Source of the DNA: Comamonadaceae bacterium
GTDB taxonomy: Bacteria; Pseudomonadota; Gammaproteobacteria; Burkholderiales; Burkholderiaceae
Length of the DNA stretch: 30,809 nt
Direction of reading: 5' to 3'
NCBI GenBank assembly: GCA_947377705.1
Contig: CANCGU010000008.1
Coordinates: forward strand, 1 to 30,809
The position numbers were made by a program, and so were the translations under genes. Under the pieces are notes generated by a model. It was not told the DNA's origin and did no database searches. It was given only the letters and a program-made list of their open reading frames with translations. Of this stretch, positions 1-8,312 are shown in pieces. Numbering within the stretch: the stretch's first letter is position 1; every line of letters starts with the position of its first letter.

Positions 1-489
1 GACATGGGCTACACCAAAGACGAAGTGGCCGCCGTCACCAAAGTGTTTGGCGTCATCATGACTTTGTTGGGCGCTTTCATTGGTGGCGTGCTGTCGATGC
101 GTTTAGGCGTGATGCGCATCCTCATGCTGGGCGCCGTGCTGAGCGCCATCACCAATTTGTTATTTGCGTGGTTGGCCACACGCGGGCATGACCTGACGGC
201 TTTGGTATGGGTCATCTCAGCCGACAACTTGGCCAGCGGCATCGCCTCTGCGGCATTCATTGCGTACTTGTCTAGCTTAACCAACATCAACTATTCGGCC
301 ACGCAGTACGCCCTGTTCAGCTCCATGATGCTGCTCGCCCCCAAATGGTTGGCTGGTTTCTCGGGGGTGTATGTCGACGCACATGGCTACGAAGCGTTCT
401 TCACCAGCACCGCCTTGCTCGGTGCACCGGTGTTGTTGTTGGTCTGGCTCGCCTCCCGTATCTTGCCCGTGGGGGGCACACCGCCCTGA
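1..489 (+). CDS. MFS permease, AmpG-like (C-terminal part)
   Basis: Only the C-terminal 162 or so codons are present; the reading frame is open to the window edge, so the true start lies upstream. The visible part holds about four hydrophobic membrane segments separated by short basic loops, with a GAFIGGVLSMRLGVMRIL stretch resembling the loop after a transmembrane helix in major facilitator proteins. The pattern ATQYALFSSMMLLAPKWLAG with a following DAHGYEAFF segment resembles AmpG-type muropeptide permeases and their paralogues. AmpG imports anhydro-muropeptides for peptidoglycan recycling, but substrate cannot be assigned from this fragment. It ends 63 bases before a two-component system on the same strand. 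The family call is fairly safe, the AmpG subtype is tentative. Confidence 0.7.
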   Translation, partial: DMGYTKDEVAAVTKVFGVIMTLLGAFIGGVLSMRLGVMRILMLGAVLSAITNLLFAWLATRGHDLTALVWVISADNLASGIASAAFIAYLSSLTNINYSATQYALFSSMMLLAPKWLAGFSGVYVDAHGYEAFFTSTALLGAPVLLLVWLASRILPVGGTPP

Positions 490-552
490 TTTACGTTGTC
501 TTTACCTGATCGACAGACAAGCTCACACAAGGCAAGGCATGATGAGCGCACC

Positions 553-1260
553 ATGAACACCTTGCTCTTGATCGAAGACGACCACCGCCTCGCCAACATG
601 GTGAGCGAATACCTCCAGCAATCTGGTTTTACCGTGCAGCATGCGGCCAATGGACTCAGTGGCCTCAAAGCGCTACAAGACATCGCGCCCGCGATGGTGC
701 TGCTGGACTTGATGCTGCCCGACATCGATGGCCTCGACGTCTGCAAACGCATCCGTGCGTTGCCTGGCCCCTTGGCACAAACACCCGTGTTGATGCTGAC
801 CGCCAAAGGCGACCCCATGGATCGCATTGTTGGCCTAGAGCTCGGCGCCGACGATTACTTACCCAAACCCTTCGAACCCCGTGAACTGCTGGCGCGTATT
901 CGCGCTGTGCTACGTCGCCACGCGCCCGGCGAGGCGGCCGAAGCCACTCACCAAACGCTCAAATTTGGCTCGTTAGACCTTGACCGAGATGCACGCACGG
1001 TCAGCTTGCGCGGCAAAGTGTGCGACCTCACGGCATATCAATTTGATTTGCTGTGGGTCTTGGCCGAGCGCGCAGGCCGTGTGCTGTCGCGTGACCAAAT
1101 CATGGAAGCCGTGCGAGGTCGTGAGCTCGAAGCCTTCGACCGCTCGATCGACGTTCACATGGGCCGTATTCGCGCAGCCATTGAAGACGACCCGAAAGCC
1201 CCCAAACGTATCCTGACCGTACGCGGCGTGGGTTACGTGTTTGCCAAACAACAAGACTGA
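553..1260 (+). CDS. OmpR/PhoB-family response regulator
   Basis: A 235-residue DNA-binding response regulator. The receiver domain (about residues 1-120) has the acidic pocket E8-D9-D10, the phospho-acceptor D52 in LLDLMLPD, the conserved Thr in MLTAKG and the Lys in YLPKPFEPREL. The winged-helix output domain (about 135-230) ends in the typical RGVGYVF. I chose the ATG at 553 because the receiver begins there with MNTLLLIEDD; the frame is open upstream but that extension has no family counterpart. The kinase gene starts 6 bases after the stop, so the two form an operon and presumably a cognate pair. Target genes cannot be deduced; the upstream permease is a possible one by position only. Confidence 0.93.
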   Translation: MNTLLLIEDDHRLANMVSEYLQQSGFTVQHAANGLSGLKALQDIAPAMVLLDLMLPDIDGLDVCKRIRALPGPLAQTPVLMLTAKGDPMDRIVGLELGADDYLPKPFEPRELLARIRAVLRRHAPGEAAEATHQTLKFGSLDLDRDARTVSLRGKVCDLTAYQFDLLWVLAERAGRVLSRDQIMEAVRGRELEAFDRSIDVHMGRIRAAIEDDPKAPKRILTVRGVGYVFAKQQD

Positions 1261-1266
1261 TCCCAC

Positions 1267-2499
1267 ATGCCATCGACCTCACCTAGCCGTTCTTTGCATC
1301 TGCCGTTGTATGTCCGTATTTGGCTGGCGGTGGTGTTGGCGGTGGCCGTGCTCACCCTGTTGACGGGTTGGATTCTGCGCATCACCGCCGAGCCACCTCT
1401 TCGCGAAGTGGTGGTGCGCAACGCCTCGGGCGAGCTGGTAGGTCAAGGTCGGGCGCGTTTGCGTGCGCCTGATGGTTTGCCTGTTGAAGCCCCGCCCCTG
1501 CAAGGGCCCGACATGTCGCATCCGCCCGGGCATTTTGGCTCTGGCCCAGAGTTTATGGTGCGCATGCACAACGGCGAGTTGATGCATGTGCATTTGCCAC
1601 GCCCGCCCCACAGCTTTTGGTCACGCCCTCCTTTTGGTTTTGCTTGGACCTTGGGCTTGGTGGCACTCGCCGTGGCACTCGGCACCTATCCGATCGTGCG
1701 TCGGTTGACGCGCCGTTTGGAAAATTTGCAAAAAGGTGTGGAGCAATGGGGCACCGGCAACTTATCGGCCCGGGTGGCCGAACAAGGCAATGACGAAGTT
1801 GCTTACCTCGCTCAACGCTTCAACCATGCGGCCGCACAAGTGGAGCAACTCGTCACCTCGCACAAATCGCTGCTGGCCAATGCCTCACACGAGTTACGGT
1901 CACCCCTCACACGCATTCGCATGGGCCTGGAGTTAATGGGCGACTCACCCTCACCCGCCATGAAAGAAGAAATCTCGCGCAGCGTGGGTGAGCTCGACCA
2001 GTTGATCGATGAAATTTTGCTCGCCAGTCGTCTGGATGCCAAAGAGGCCGACCTTGGCACGGTCGAGTCTGTCGACCTGACAGGCCTTGCCAGCGAAGAG
2101 TGCGCACGCGTAGAGGCCCATTTGGAGTTGGGTTTTCACCCACAAAGCATCGTCGTCCCAGGCATTGCCAAGCTGCTGCGCCGCATGCTGCGCAACTTGC
2201 TTGAAAACGCTCGCCGCTATGGCACATCCGACATTGAGGTGCAACTTTCAAACTGGGTTGAACACAACCGCCATTGGGTGCGCCTGTGCGTGTGCGACCG
2301 TGGGCCTGGCGTGCCTGCGGCGTTGCGTGAACGCATCTTTGAGCCGTTTTACCGCTTACCCGGCGCGAGTGAACGCGAAGGCGGTGTCGGTCTTGGTTTG
2401 TCGCTGGTTCGATCGATCGTGCAACGACACGGTGGCACCGTGCGCTGTGAAGACCGCGAAGGCGGCGGCGCCCGTTTTGTGGTGATGCTGCCCGCTTGA
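1267..2499 (+). CDS. Membrane sensor histidine kinase
   Basis: A 410-residue inner-membrane kinase partnered with the preceding regulator. Order of parts: first membrane helix about 14-38; periplasmic region about 39-122; second helix about 124-145; HAMP linker about 146-200; HisKA with the phospho-accepting His208 in NASHELRSPLTRIRMG; then an ATPase domain with the N-box (LRNLLENARRYG), the DRGPGVP G1 box and the GGVGLGLSLV G2 box. All catalytic motifs are intact. The periplasmic part is short and rich in His, Pro and Met (three His at 101-109), which could bind a metal, but that is inference. Architecture resembles the CpxA/RstB/BaeS group. The stop is separated from the convergent nitronate monooxygenase stop by one base, leaving no room for a terminator. 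Confidence 0.92.
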   Translation: MPSTSPSRSLHLPLYVRIWLAVVLAVAVLTLLTGWILRITAEPPLREVVVRNASGELVGQGRARLRAPDGLPVEAPPLQGPDMSHPPGHFGSGPEFMVRMHNGELMHVHLPRPPHSFWSRPPFGFAWTLGLVALAVALGTYPIVRRLTRRLENLQKGVEQWGTGNLSARVAEQGNDEVAYLAQRFNHAAAQVEQLVTSHKSLLANASHELRSPLTRIRMGLELMGDSPSPAMKEEISRSVGELDQLIDEILLASRLDAKEADLGTVESVDLTGLASEECARVEAHLELGFHPQSIVVPGIAKLLRRMLRNLLENARRYGTSDIEVQLSNWVEHNRHWVRLCVCDRGPGVPAALRERIFEPFYRLPGASEREGGVGLGLSLVRSIVQRHGGTVRCEDREGGGARFVVMLPA

Positions 2500-2500
2500 G

Positions 2501-3538
2501 TTAGTGGGTAAAACCTGCGGCCAGTTGGTGCACGATTTCGGCGGCCGGACATGCCACACACCCTGAACGGTTCATCCCTGACCAGAGCGGTGTGAAGTCA
2601 TCGCGTTGATTCGCCTCAGCTTTGGTTCTCAATGGTGCGATGCTTTGCGTGGCCATCGGGAAAACCGGTGCTGCCGCGCTTTGCGGTCCCAACTCGTGCA
2701 TGACGCGGTTGAACAACCCCCGGGCCAAACCGCCTGTGAACAGATTGGTCAATGCCGTCGGCGCCTGCTGATCGCTCAAACGTGCCCGATGCAGCGCGCT
2801 GGTTTTGGCCTCGTGACAGAGTAAAAACGCCGTGCCGACTTGCACCGCCGCTGCGCCTGCAGTCATAGCGGCTTGCACGCCTTGCGCGTCGGCCATACCT
2901 CCCGCTGCAATGATGGGCACCTGAATGTGTGGCGTCAGTTGCTTCAACAGATCAAAGGTATGGGCTTGCTGTTTGACATCGCGGTCCAGAAAGTGCCCGC
3001 GGTGCCCACCGGCCTCAAGCCCTTGCGCAATCACGCCGTCAGCCCCGTTGGCAACCAACCAACGCGCTTCATTCAACGTGGTGGCGGAAGACAACACAAA
3101 TGCGCCACGCAACTTCACGCGCGCTAACAAATCTGGACGCGGCAGCCCGAAATGAAAACTGACCACCGTGGGCGAGAACGCTTCCAGCACGTCGGCCATT
3201 TCGTCATCAAACGGGCGGCGGCCTGCGGAGGCTGGGATCGCCGCTGGGTCAATACCAAACTCTTGGTAATACGGCAGCAACGCGGCCTGCCACGCAGACT
3301 CTGCCGCGGCTGTGTGCTGCGGCGGTTGATGGCAAAAGAAATTGACGTTGTAAGGCAAGCCACTGCTTTGCAGCACTTGCAGTTCACGACGCAAGGTCTG
3401 GGCATCGAGCATGGCCGCAGGCAGAGACCCCAAGCCGCCCGCGCGGCTGACGGCAAGGCTTAGGCCACTGTCTTGCACGCCCGCCATGGGTGCTTGGATG
3501 AGCGGGAAGCGGGTTCCCAAAATCGCGTTCAATGACAT
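2501..3538 (-). CDS. Nitronate monooxygenase (2-nitropropane dioxygenase family)
   Basis: A 345-residue FMN-dependent TIM-barrel enzyme. Members oxidise nitronates such as propionate-3-nitronate, a plant and microbial toxin, to aldehydes. The N-terminus FPLIQAPMAGVQDSGLSLAVSRAGG is the family start, and the EAGGHRGH motif holds the presumed catalytic base His179. The later GGMADAQGVQAAMTAGAAAVQVGTAFL region is the phosphate-binding barrel part for FMN. Length fits class I enzymes. It starts at an ATG and diverges from the glycosyltransferase gene at 3655. It converges tail to tail with the sensor kinase. The family assignment is strong; some family members act on other substrates, so the physiological reaction is less certain. 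Confidence 0.88.
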   Translation of the reverse strand: MSLNAILGTRFPLIQAPMAGVQDSGLSLAVSRAGGLGSLPAAMLDAQTLRRELQVLQSSGLPYNVNFFCHQPPQHTAAAESAWQAALLPYYQEFGIDPAAIPASAGRRPFDDEMADVLEAFSPTVVSFHFGLPRPDLLARVKLRGAFVLSSATTLNEARWLVANGADGVIAQGLEAGGHRGHFLDRDVKQQAHTFDLLKQLTPHIQVPIIAAGGMADAQGVQAAMTAGAAAVQVGTAFLLCHEAKTSALHRARLSDQQAPTALTNLFTGGLARGLFNRVMHELGPQSAAAPVFPMATQSIAPLRTKAEANQRDDFTPLWSGMNRSGCVACPAAEIVHQLAAGFTH

Positions 3539-3597
3539 CGCAAACTTTCAAGTAATCTCGGCGCCATCCTAGCGCCAACGGCCAAGCGCTTGCGCGC

Positions 3598-3627
3598 TTG
3601 CCGACTATGATGCAAGTCATTTATAAC
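3598..3627 (+). promoter_or_regulatory. Candidate sigma-70 promoter for the GT9 gene
   Basis: TTGCCG (3598-3603) and TATAAC (3622-3627) are separated by 18 bases, matching 4/6 and 5/6 of the sigma-70 consensus. A start near 3633 would leave a leader of about 22 bases before the ATG at 3655, which supports that start over the in-frame upstream ATG codons at 3607 and 3610. A 7-bp inverted repeat (CAAGCGC, 4-base loop, GCGCTTG; 3583-3600) overlaps the -35 box and could be an operator; this is inference only. Confidence 0.4.
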
Positions 3628-3654
3628 GCACCGCCCTATCGCCCTATTGACCCC

Positions 3655-4671
3655 ATGACCCAACGCATTCTTATTTTGTCGCACGACAACAAAATTGGCG
3701 ACGCTATTGTGATGACGGGTTTGTTCCGCCCCTTGCGTGCGCATTGGCCCGATTGCGAAATGGGTGTGTTGTGTGGCACGAGCAACGCCGCCTTGTATCG
3801 CCACCATCCCGAAGTGAAATGGCTGCATGTGTCGTCAAGCCGCAATGTGTTTGCACGCCTGTGGGCCAGCCTCAAAGCACGCATGGTGCGCTACGACATG
3901 GTGGTGCACTTTGGCTTAGACCTCGCCAACCCTTCCGTACAACTGGTGTTGAACACGGTCAATGCCAAACAACGTTTTTTGTTTTTGGAGCACCCCACCC
4001 AGCCCCTGCCCAACGACGTGGTGATGGCCGGAGATTGGGGCTACAGCACGCATGACAAGGCGCAACACTACTCCGCACGTCATCTGCATTTTTTACAAAC
4101 ATTGGGGGCCAAGCCTGGCCCCTACCGATATGACATTCGTTTAGGTCAGCACACCGCTGCGGTAACAAAGCCAACAGACAAAGACTTGTTGATGGTCATC
4201 AACAGCCAAAGCAGCGCAGCGAACAAATCGTTTTCATTGCCTTGGCTGCAGCAATTCGTACATGCCGTTTATGTGCAGTACCCCCACATCCACATGCACC
4301 TACTCAGCGCCAGCCCCACGCTTGAAAAGGCGATGCATGCGATGTTTGGCGCGCAAAGCGACCGCGTGACGGTGAGCCCTTTTGTGCCAACGGTCACGCC
4401 CGCGCTGGCCATGATTCAACAGGCTGACTTGGTGGTATCACCTGACACCTACGCGGTCCATGCCGCCAGCGCCTGGAACAAACCCGTGATTGCGCTGTAC
4501 GAACCCAGCGTGCTGTCCGTGGACTCGTGGGAGCCTTTGTCAGACACCTATGCCCAAATCGTGGCACCCGCAGGGCAAGCGGTGAGCCAGATTGAGGTGT
4601 CTGAGGTAATGACGGCGCTGGCTCAGTTGCTGGCCACGCCAAACTCACGCCAACGCGTGTTGCTGAAGTAA
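3655..4671 (+). CDS. Glycosyltransferase family 9 (heptosyltransferase-like)
   Basis: About 338 residues, with the GT-B fold hallmarks of the ADP-heptose:LPS heptosyltransferase family. The N-terminus RILILSHDNKIGDAIVMTGLFRPLR matches the acceptor-side G-D motif, and the C-terminal half has DLVVSPDTYAVHAASAWNKPVIALYEP, the nucleotide-sugar binding region. The sequence is more divergent than WaaC or WaaF; the usual S-N-D-S-G is replaced by SPDTY, so the sugar donor may differ. It is probably a cytoplasmic or membrane-peripheral enzyme adding a sugar to the LPS core. It converges with the GT2 gene (stops two bases apart), and waaF lies just beyond, so the context is envelope polysaccharide. ATG 3655 is chosen because the conserved N-terminal strand starts there. 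Confidence 0.8.
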   Translation: MTQRILILSHDNKIGDAIVMTGLFRPLRAHWPDCEMGVLCGTSNAALYRHHPEVKWLHVSSSRNVFARLWASLKARMVRYDMVVHFGLDLANPSVQLVLNTVNAKQRFLFLEHPTQPLPNDVVMAGDWGYSTHDKAQHYSARHLHFLQTLGAKPGPYRYDIRLGQHTAAVTKPTDKDLLMVINSQSSAANKSFSLPWLQQFVHAVYVQYPHIHMHLLSASPTLEKAMHAMFGAQSDRVTVSPFVPTVTPALAMIQQADLVVSPDTYAVHAASAWNKPVIALYEPSVLSVDSWEPLSDTYAQIVAPAGQAVSQIEVSEVMTALAQLLATPNSRQRVLLK

Positions 4672-4673
4672 GT

Positions 4674-5501
4674 TCAGTTTTCGACGAGCAAGGCGCGTTG
4701 CTCAGCCGTCCACTTTTGCTCAAGCGGAATGAGTTTGTCTTTGTCGACAAAGGGCGGGTAGCCGCCCTTCATGGTCAAGCGAATGTAGTGGTGGTTGAAG
4801 CAGTCCAGCGCGATGTGCATGGGGCGAATGTCACCCACTTCGCGTGCACGCAGGGCTGTGCGCAAGAACAAATCAAAGTCTGCTGCTTGTTGGGTTTCAT
4901 CCCAAGGACCCAAGATATCTAGGGCCCGACGCGAGAACATCACGGTATTGCCCACAAAACCTTCGACGGCTTGATGCTTGAACTTGTCTTGGCGGTTTTT
5001 ACAAAATGCCGCCCAGTTGCCATACATCCATTTGTGCATCAGCAACAAGCTGCGGCGACCCGTGCCAAACAAACCCACCAAGCCGCGAATGCGACTCCAA
5101 CGGCGACGCAACTTTTTGGTCGCCGCTTTGCTTTCGATGCGTTCAATGCCGCAGGACGTGATGACATCAAGCTGGTTGTGCTCAGCGTTGGCAATGAGCG
5201 TGGCATCCCAGCCTTCGCTGACGATGATGTCGTTGTTCAAGAACGCCAACCACTCGCCCTTGGCCATGGCAATGCCTTGGTTTTGTGACACCGGGTATGA
5301 GTAGTTACCGGGATTGCGAATGACGCGCGCGCCCACCGACTCAAAAAAATCGGCACTGTCATCGGTGGAGGCGTTGTCGATGACGATCAGCTCAAACGAA
5401 TGCTGGGTGTGCTTGACCAAGTTTTCCCAATAAATCTGGTTCATCGGCAACTGGTTGTACACCGCTGTGATGATGCTGAGTTTGGGCTGGTGATCGGACA
5501 T
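4674..5501 (-). CDS. Glycosyltransferase family 2
   Basis: A 275-residue GT-A enzyme. It begins LSIITAVYNQ, has the nucleotide-binding VIDNASTDDSADFF strand (about residues 40-53) and the metal-binding DXD equivalent as NND at 89-91 (FLNNDIIVSEGWD). The later GFVGNTVMFSRRALDILGPWDET and AADFDLFLR segments are the acceptor and catalytic-base region. No membrane helix is evident, so it probably works at the cytoplasmic face. It is 24 bases downstream of waaF on the same strand, so it is probably co-transcribed with it, and with the facing GT9 gene it forms a small LPS or O-chain sugar cluster. The sugar transferred cannot be read from sequence. Confidence 0.85.
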   Translation of the reverse strand: MSDHQPKLSIITAVYNQLPMNQIYWENLVKHTQHSFELIVIDNASTDDSADFFESVGARVIRNPGNYSYPVSQNQGIAMAKGEWLAFLNNDIIVSEGWDATLIANAEHNQLDVITSCGIERIESKAATKKLRRRWSRIRGLVGLFGTGRRSLLLMHKWMYGNWAAFCKNRQDKFKHQAVEGFVGNTVMFSRRALDILGPWDETQQAADFDLFLRTALRAREVGDIRPMHIALDCFNHHYIRLTMKGGYPPFVDKDKLIPLEQKWTAEQRALLVEN

Positions 5502-5525
5502 GGGCAGAATTTTTTAAAGGGTCAC

Positions 5526-6587
5526 TTAGAGCAAGCGATAAACGCGCTCAGCCGACACGTCTTCTAAGCAACGCGTGTGACCCAAAGGGCAATTGCGCTC
5601 GTAGCAAGGCGAACAAGCCAACGGCGGTTGGTAGCTGGGGTCAACACGCAGCCACACCACACGCGCACGGTCATTCAACGGCGGCGTGTGCTCAGGACTA
5701 GAGGAACCAAACACCGCCACCTGCGGCACGCCAAAAGCCGCCGCAACATGCATGAGTCCAGAGTCATTGCTGACCACGCGATGGGCGTAGGCAATCAGCG
5801 CGAACGCTTGCATCAAATTGGTTTGACCTGCCAAGTTAAAGCAATGGCCAGGTTGTTTGGCATTGGCTGTGGTGGCAATTTCTTGGCAGATGTCGAACTC
5901 TTTGTTGGAGCCGAGCAAGAACACAGGACGGTCAATCTTGCTCGCCAATTCTGCAAAATGTTTGGCTGGCCAGCGCTTGGCGGGGCCGTATTCAGCACCC
6001 GGCGCAAACACCACATAGCTGTTTTTGGCCAGCGTCGGCAACGTCGGCATGTGGGTAGACAGCACTTCCAGCGCATCGTCCATCACGCCCACACCCGCCT
6101 TGAGTAGGGGGCGTAAATCGCCCACCAACTTCATGGGCTTGCCCGGGTTTTGGCCGACCAAGCTCAAAGCGGCGTACCACTCCACCATGGGGGGGCGCTC
6201 TTCCGTTTGAGGATTGGGTAAACGATCGGTCAATAAACCAAAGCGCATTTCGCCGGTGTAGCCCACGCGGCGAACAATGCCGGCCATCCAAGGCAGCAAG
6301 GCACTTTTCAGAGAATTAGGGCACACATAGGCCACCTCAAACTTACCGCGCAACTGACTGGCCAGTTTCAAACGGCCCATCAGCTGCAGACCGCCGTGTT
6401 TGAACGGCATTTCAATCACCTCTGTCACGCCGGGCATGACACGGTAAACCGGTGCAATCCAAGGCAGGGCAGCGACAGTGAGGCGCTCACCGCGCGCAGC
6501 CAAGCGGCGCAGCAAGGGCTCGGTCATCACCGCGTCCCCAATCCATTGGGGCGCGATGATGAGCGCGTTTTTAGTGATGGCCGCCAA
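5526..6587 (-). CDS. waaF: ADP-heptose:LPS heptosyltransferase II
   Basis: A 353-residue GT9 enzyme that adds the second L-glycero-D-manno-heptose to the LPS inner core, at the cytoplasmic face of the inner membrane. The start ALIIAPQWIGDAVMTEPLLRRL and the donor-site SNDSGLMHVAAAFGVPQVAVFGSSSPEHTPPL are typical of WaaF, as is the Cys-rich end (CSPCYERNCPLGHTRCLE). The only reasonable start is TTG at 6587: a stop lies in frame just upstream and the first ATG comes after the conserved first strand. This start is inside the end of the zinc-ribbon gene (17-base overlap), so translation is probably coupled. Gene order ilvE, zinc ribbon, waaF, GT2 reads as one minus-strand operon. Confidence 0.92.
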   Translation of the reverse strand: MAAITKNALIIAPQWIGDAVMTEPLLRRLAARGERLTVAALPWIAPVYRVMPGVTEVIEMPFKHGGLQLMGRLKLASQLRGKFEVAYVCPNSLKSALLPWMAGIVRRVGYTGEMRFGLLTDRLPNPQTEERPPMVEWYAALSLVGQNPGKPMKLVGDLRPLLKAGVGVMDDALEVLSTHMPTLPTLAKNSYVVFAPGAEYGPAKRWPAKHFAELASKIDRPVFLLGSNKEFDICQEIATTANAKQPGHCFNLAGQTNLMQAFALIAYAHRVVSNDSGLMHVAAAFGVPQVAVFGSSSPEHTPPLNDRARVVWLRVDPSYQPPLACSPCYERNCPLGHTRCLEDVSAERVYRLL

Positions 6588-6774
6588 CGTGCTCGCCGGC
6601 TTTCAATTGGTACACGGTGCCGCAGTAAGGGCACTTGGCTTCACCTGTTGCGGCAACGTCCAAGTACACCTTGGGGTGGCTGTTCCAAAGTGCCATGTCG
6701 GCTTTGGCGCTGGGACAAAACACGCCACCTTGACCGTTCAAGTCTTTGGCTAAGAGTTCAACTGTGTTGCTCAT
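6571..6774 (-). CDS. Small zinc-ribbon protein (zf-CHCC type)
   Basis: A 67-residue protein with the pattern FCPSAKADMALWNSHPKVYLD...KCPYCGTVYQL, giving the ligand order Cys, His, Cys, Cys. This is the zf-CHCC family, which includes the mitochondrial complex I subunit NDUFS6. In bacteria the family role is not settled; an iron-sulfur or complex I assembly role is inferred from the eukaryotic relative only. It sits two bases after ilvE on the same strand and overlaps waaF by 17 bases, so it is within an operon. It ends in GGHH, a His-rich tail. The ATG start at 6774 is the only one before the motif. Confidence 0.88.
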   Translation of the reverse strand: MSNTVELLAKDLNGQGGVFCPSAKADMALWNSHPKVYLDVAATGEAKCPYCGTVYQLKAGEHVGGHH

Positions 6775-6776
6775 TT

Positions 6777-7718
6777 TTATACCTTCGTCAACCAGTGTGC
6801 GTACTTGGGATTGCGGCCATTGACGATGTCAAAGAACGCAGTTTGGATCTTCTCAGTGATCGGGCCACGGCTGCCCTCGCCCAACTGAATGCGGTCGAGC
6901 TCACGGATGGGCGTCACTTCAGCCGCCGTGCCCGTGAAGAAGGCTTCGTCAGCGATATAGATTTCGTCGCGCGTGATGCGCTTTTGCACAATCTCAAGGC
7001 CCAAATCTTTGGCGATGTGGAACACGGTGTTGCGGGTGATGCCGTTCAAAGCGCCAGCCGACAGGTCGGGGGTGTAGATCACGCCATCTTTCACCACAAA
7101 GATGTTTTCGCCAGCGCCTTCAGACACAAAGCCTGAGGTGTCGAGCAACAGCGCTTCGTCGTAACCTTCATCGGTCACTTCCATGTTGGCCAAGATGGAG
7201 TTGGTGTAGTTGCTCACCGCCTTGGCTTGCGTCATGGTGATGTTGACGTGGTGGCGGGTGTAGCTCGAGGTCTTCACGCGGATGCCGCGCTTCATGCCTT
7301 CTTCGCCGAGGTAGGCACCCCATGTCCAAGCCGCGACCATCAAGTGGATGGTGTTGCCTTTGGGGCTGACGCCCAATTTTTTATCGCCAATCCAAGTGAG
7401 GGGACGGATGTAGCCGCTTTCCAGCTTGTTCTCACGCACCACAGCACGTTGGGCTTCGTTGACCTGATCTTTGGTGAAAGGGATGTTCATGCGCAAAATT
7501 TTGGCGCTGTTGAACAGGCGGTCGGTGTGCTCTTGCAAACGGAAGATGGCTGTGCCTTGCTCGGTTTTGTAAGCGCGCACGCCTTCAAAGGCGCCGCAAC
7601 CGTAATGCAAGGTGTGGCTCAACACGTGGATCTTGGCGTCGCGCCAATCGACCATCTGGCCGTCCATCCAGATTTTGCCGTCACGGTCAGACATGGAAGA
7701 GGGAATCACGACGCTCAT
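6777..7718 (-). CDS. ilvE: Branched-chain amino acid aminotransferase
   Basis: A 313-residue class IV PLP enzyme catalysing the last step of valine, leucine and isoleucine synthesis, with 2-oxoglutarate/glutamate as partner. The opening segment KIWMDGQMVDWRDAKIHVLSHTLHYG and GAFEGVRAY are the standard group I BCAT signature; the PLP lysine is K166 in TMTQAKAVSNY; the phosphate-binding loop is SAGALNGITRNTV. Length matches E. coli IlvE (309). It starts at an ATG at 7718 and is the first recognised gene of the ilvE/zinc-ribbon/waaF operon. No leader peptide or attenuator is visible in the roughly 100 bases upstream. Confidence 0.96.
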   Translation of the reverse strand: MSVVIPSSMSDRDGKIWMDGQMVDWRDAKIHVLSHTLHYGCGAFEGVRAYKTEQGTAIFRLQEHTDRLFNSAKILRMNIPFTKDQVNEAQRAVVRENKLESGYIRPLTWIGDKKLGVSPKGNTIHLMVAAWTWGAYLGEEGMKRGIRVKTSSYTRHHVNITMTQAKAVSNYTNSILANMEVTDEGYDEALLLDTSGFVSEGAGENIFVVKDGVIYTPDLSAGALNGITRNTVFHIAKDLGLEIVQKRITRDEIYIADEAFFTGTAAEVTPIRELDRIQLGEGSRGPITEKIQTAFFDIVNGRNPKYAHWLTKV

Positions 7719-7817
7719 GGGTTTTCCTTTGGACTTTGTAATTTGTTCGCCAAGTGGCGTAAATGGTCATTTTAGCGAGCCCAGCGCCGGATTTGCCAGC
7801 GCGGGGGATGAGGTAGG

Positions 7818-8249
7818 TCAATCGTTGGCCGCGTGGGCCAAGGGGTCCACATCGCCGGCTTGAAACGGCCGATCCAAGGTCCAACTTTGCAACTTGCCGT
7901 GCATAAACACGCAGCGCACCACCGATTGGCTGCCATCGCGCCAGCTAAACACCTCTGGCTGCTCGCCTTTTTCGGTTTCGAGCTGACCCAAAGCACGGGT
8001 CATGGCAATGACGTGCATCAAGCTCACGCCCGCCTTGAGCTTGGCGTTGAGCATCACCGCGCTGTCCACAAACCCAATCGGGCGATTGCTGGCGCGCTTC
8101 ATGATTTTTACCAAACGGGTGAAATACAAGAGCAACCACATGACGCCGCCAGTCACCACCATGGCAATGCCCATCCAGCCCCAGCTTTGCCAAGCCCAAG
8201 CCGTCAAGCCCACGGTGCCAATGGGCACCAAATATCTTTGAAAGTTCAT
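7818..8249 (-). CDS. Conserved-looking small inner-membrane protein, function unknown
   Basis: I do not recognise this 143-residue protein. Two hydrophobic segments lie at about residues 6-22 and 26-47, followed by a basic patch (RLVKIMKRASNRP) that would face the cytoplasm by the positive-inside rule. The rest is a soluble domain of about 95 residues with a run of beta-strand-like segments (PEVFSWRDGSQSVVRCVFMHGKLQSWTLDRP). There is no catalytic motif I can name. It lies between radA and ilvE on the same strand, 63 bases after radA and about 100 bases before ilvE. Its codon use is like its neighbours and the frame is intact, so it is probably a real gene. Confidence 0.65.
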   Translation of the reverse strand: MNFQRYLVPIGTVGLTAWAWQSWGWMGIAMVVTGGVMWLLLYFTRLVKIMKRASNRPIGFVDSAVMLNAKLKAGVSLMHVIAMTRALGQLETEKGEQPEVFSWRDGSQSVVRCVFMHGKLQSWTLDRPFQAGDVDPLAHAAND

Positions 8250-8312
8250 GCGCTTATTGTCTCAGGCTCTGTTTCGGCCTCGTCGCGATTTCTACGTAGA
8301 TGCGTGTCGTGA

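Noticed and set aside
3583..3600. Inverted repeat CAAGCGC-TTGC-GCGCTTG as a terminator
   Set aside because: There is no T-run on either side and it lies between divergent genes, so a terminator makes no sense; at most it is an operator.
5577..6107. 176-codon plus-strand frame opposite waaF
   Set aside because: Antisense shadow of the conserved donor-binding half of WaaF, and Arg/His-rich without any motif.
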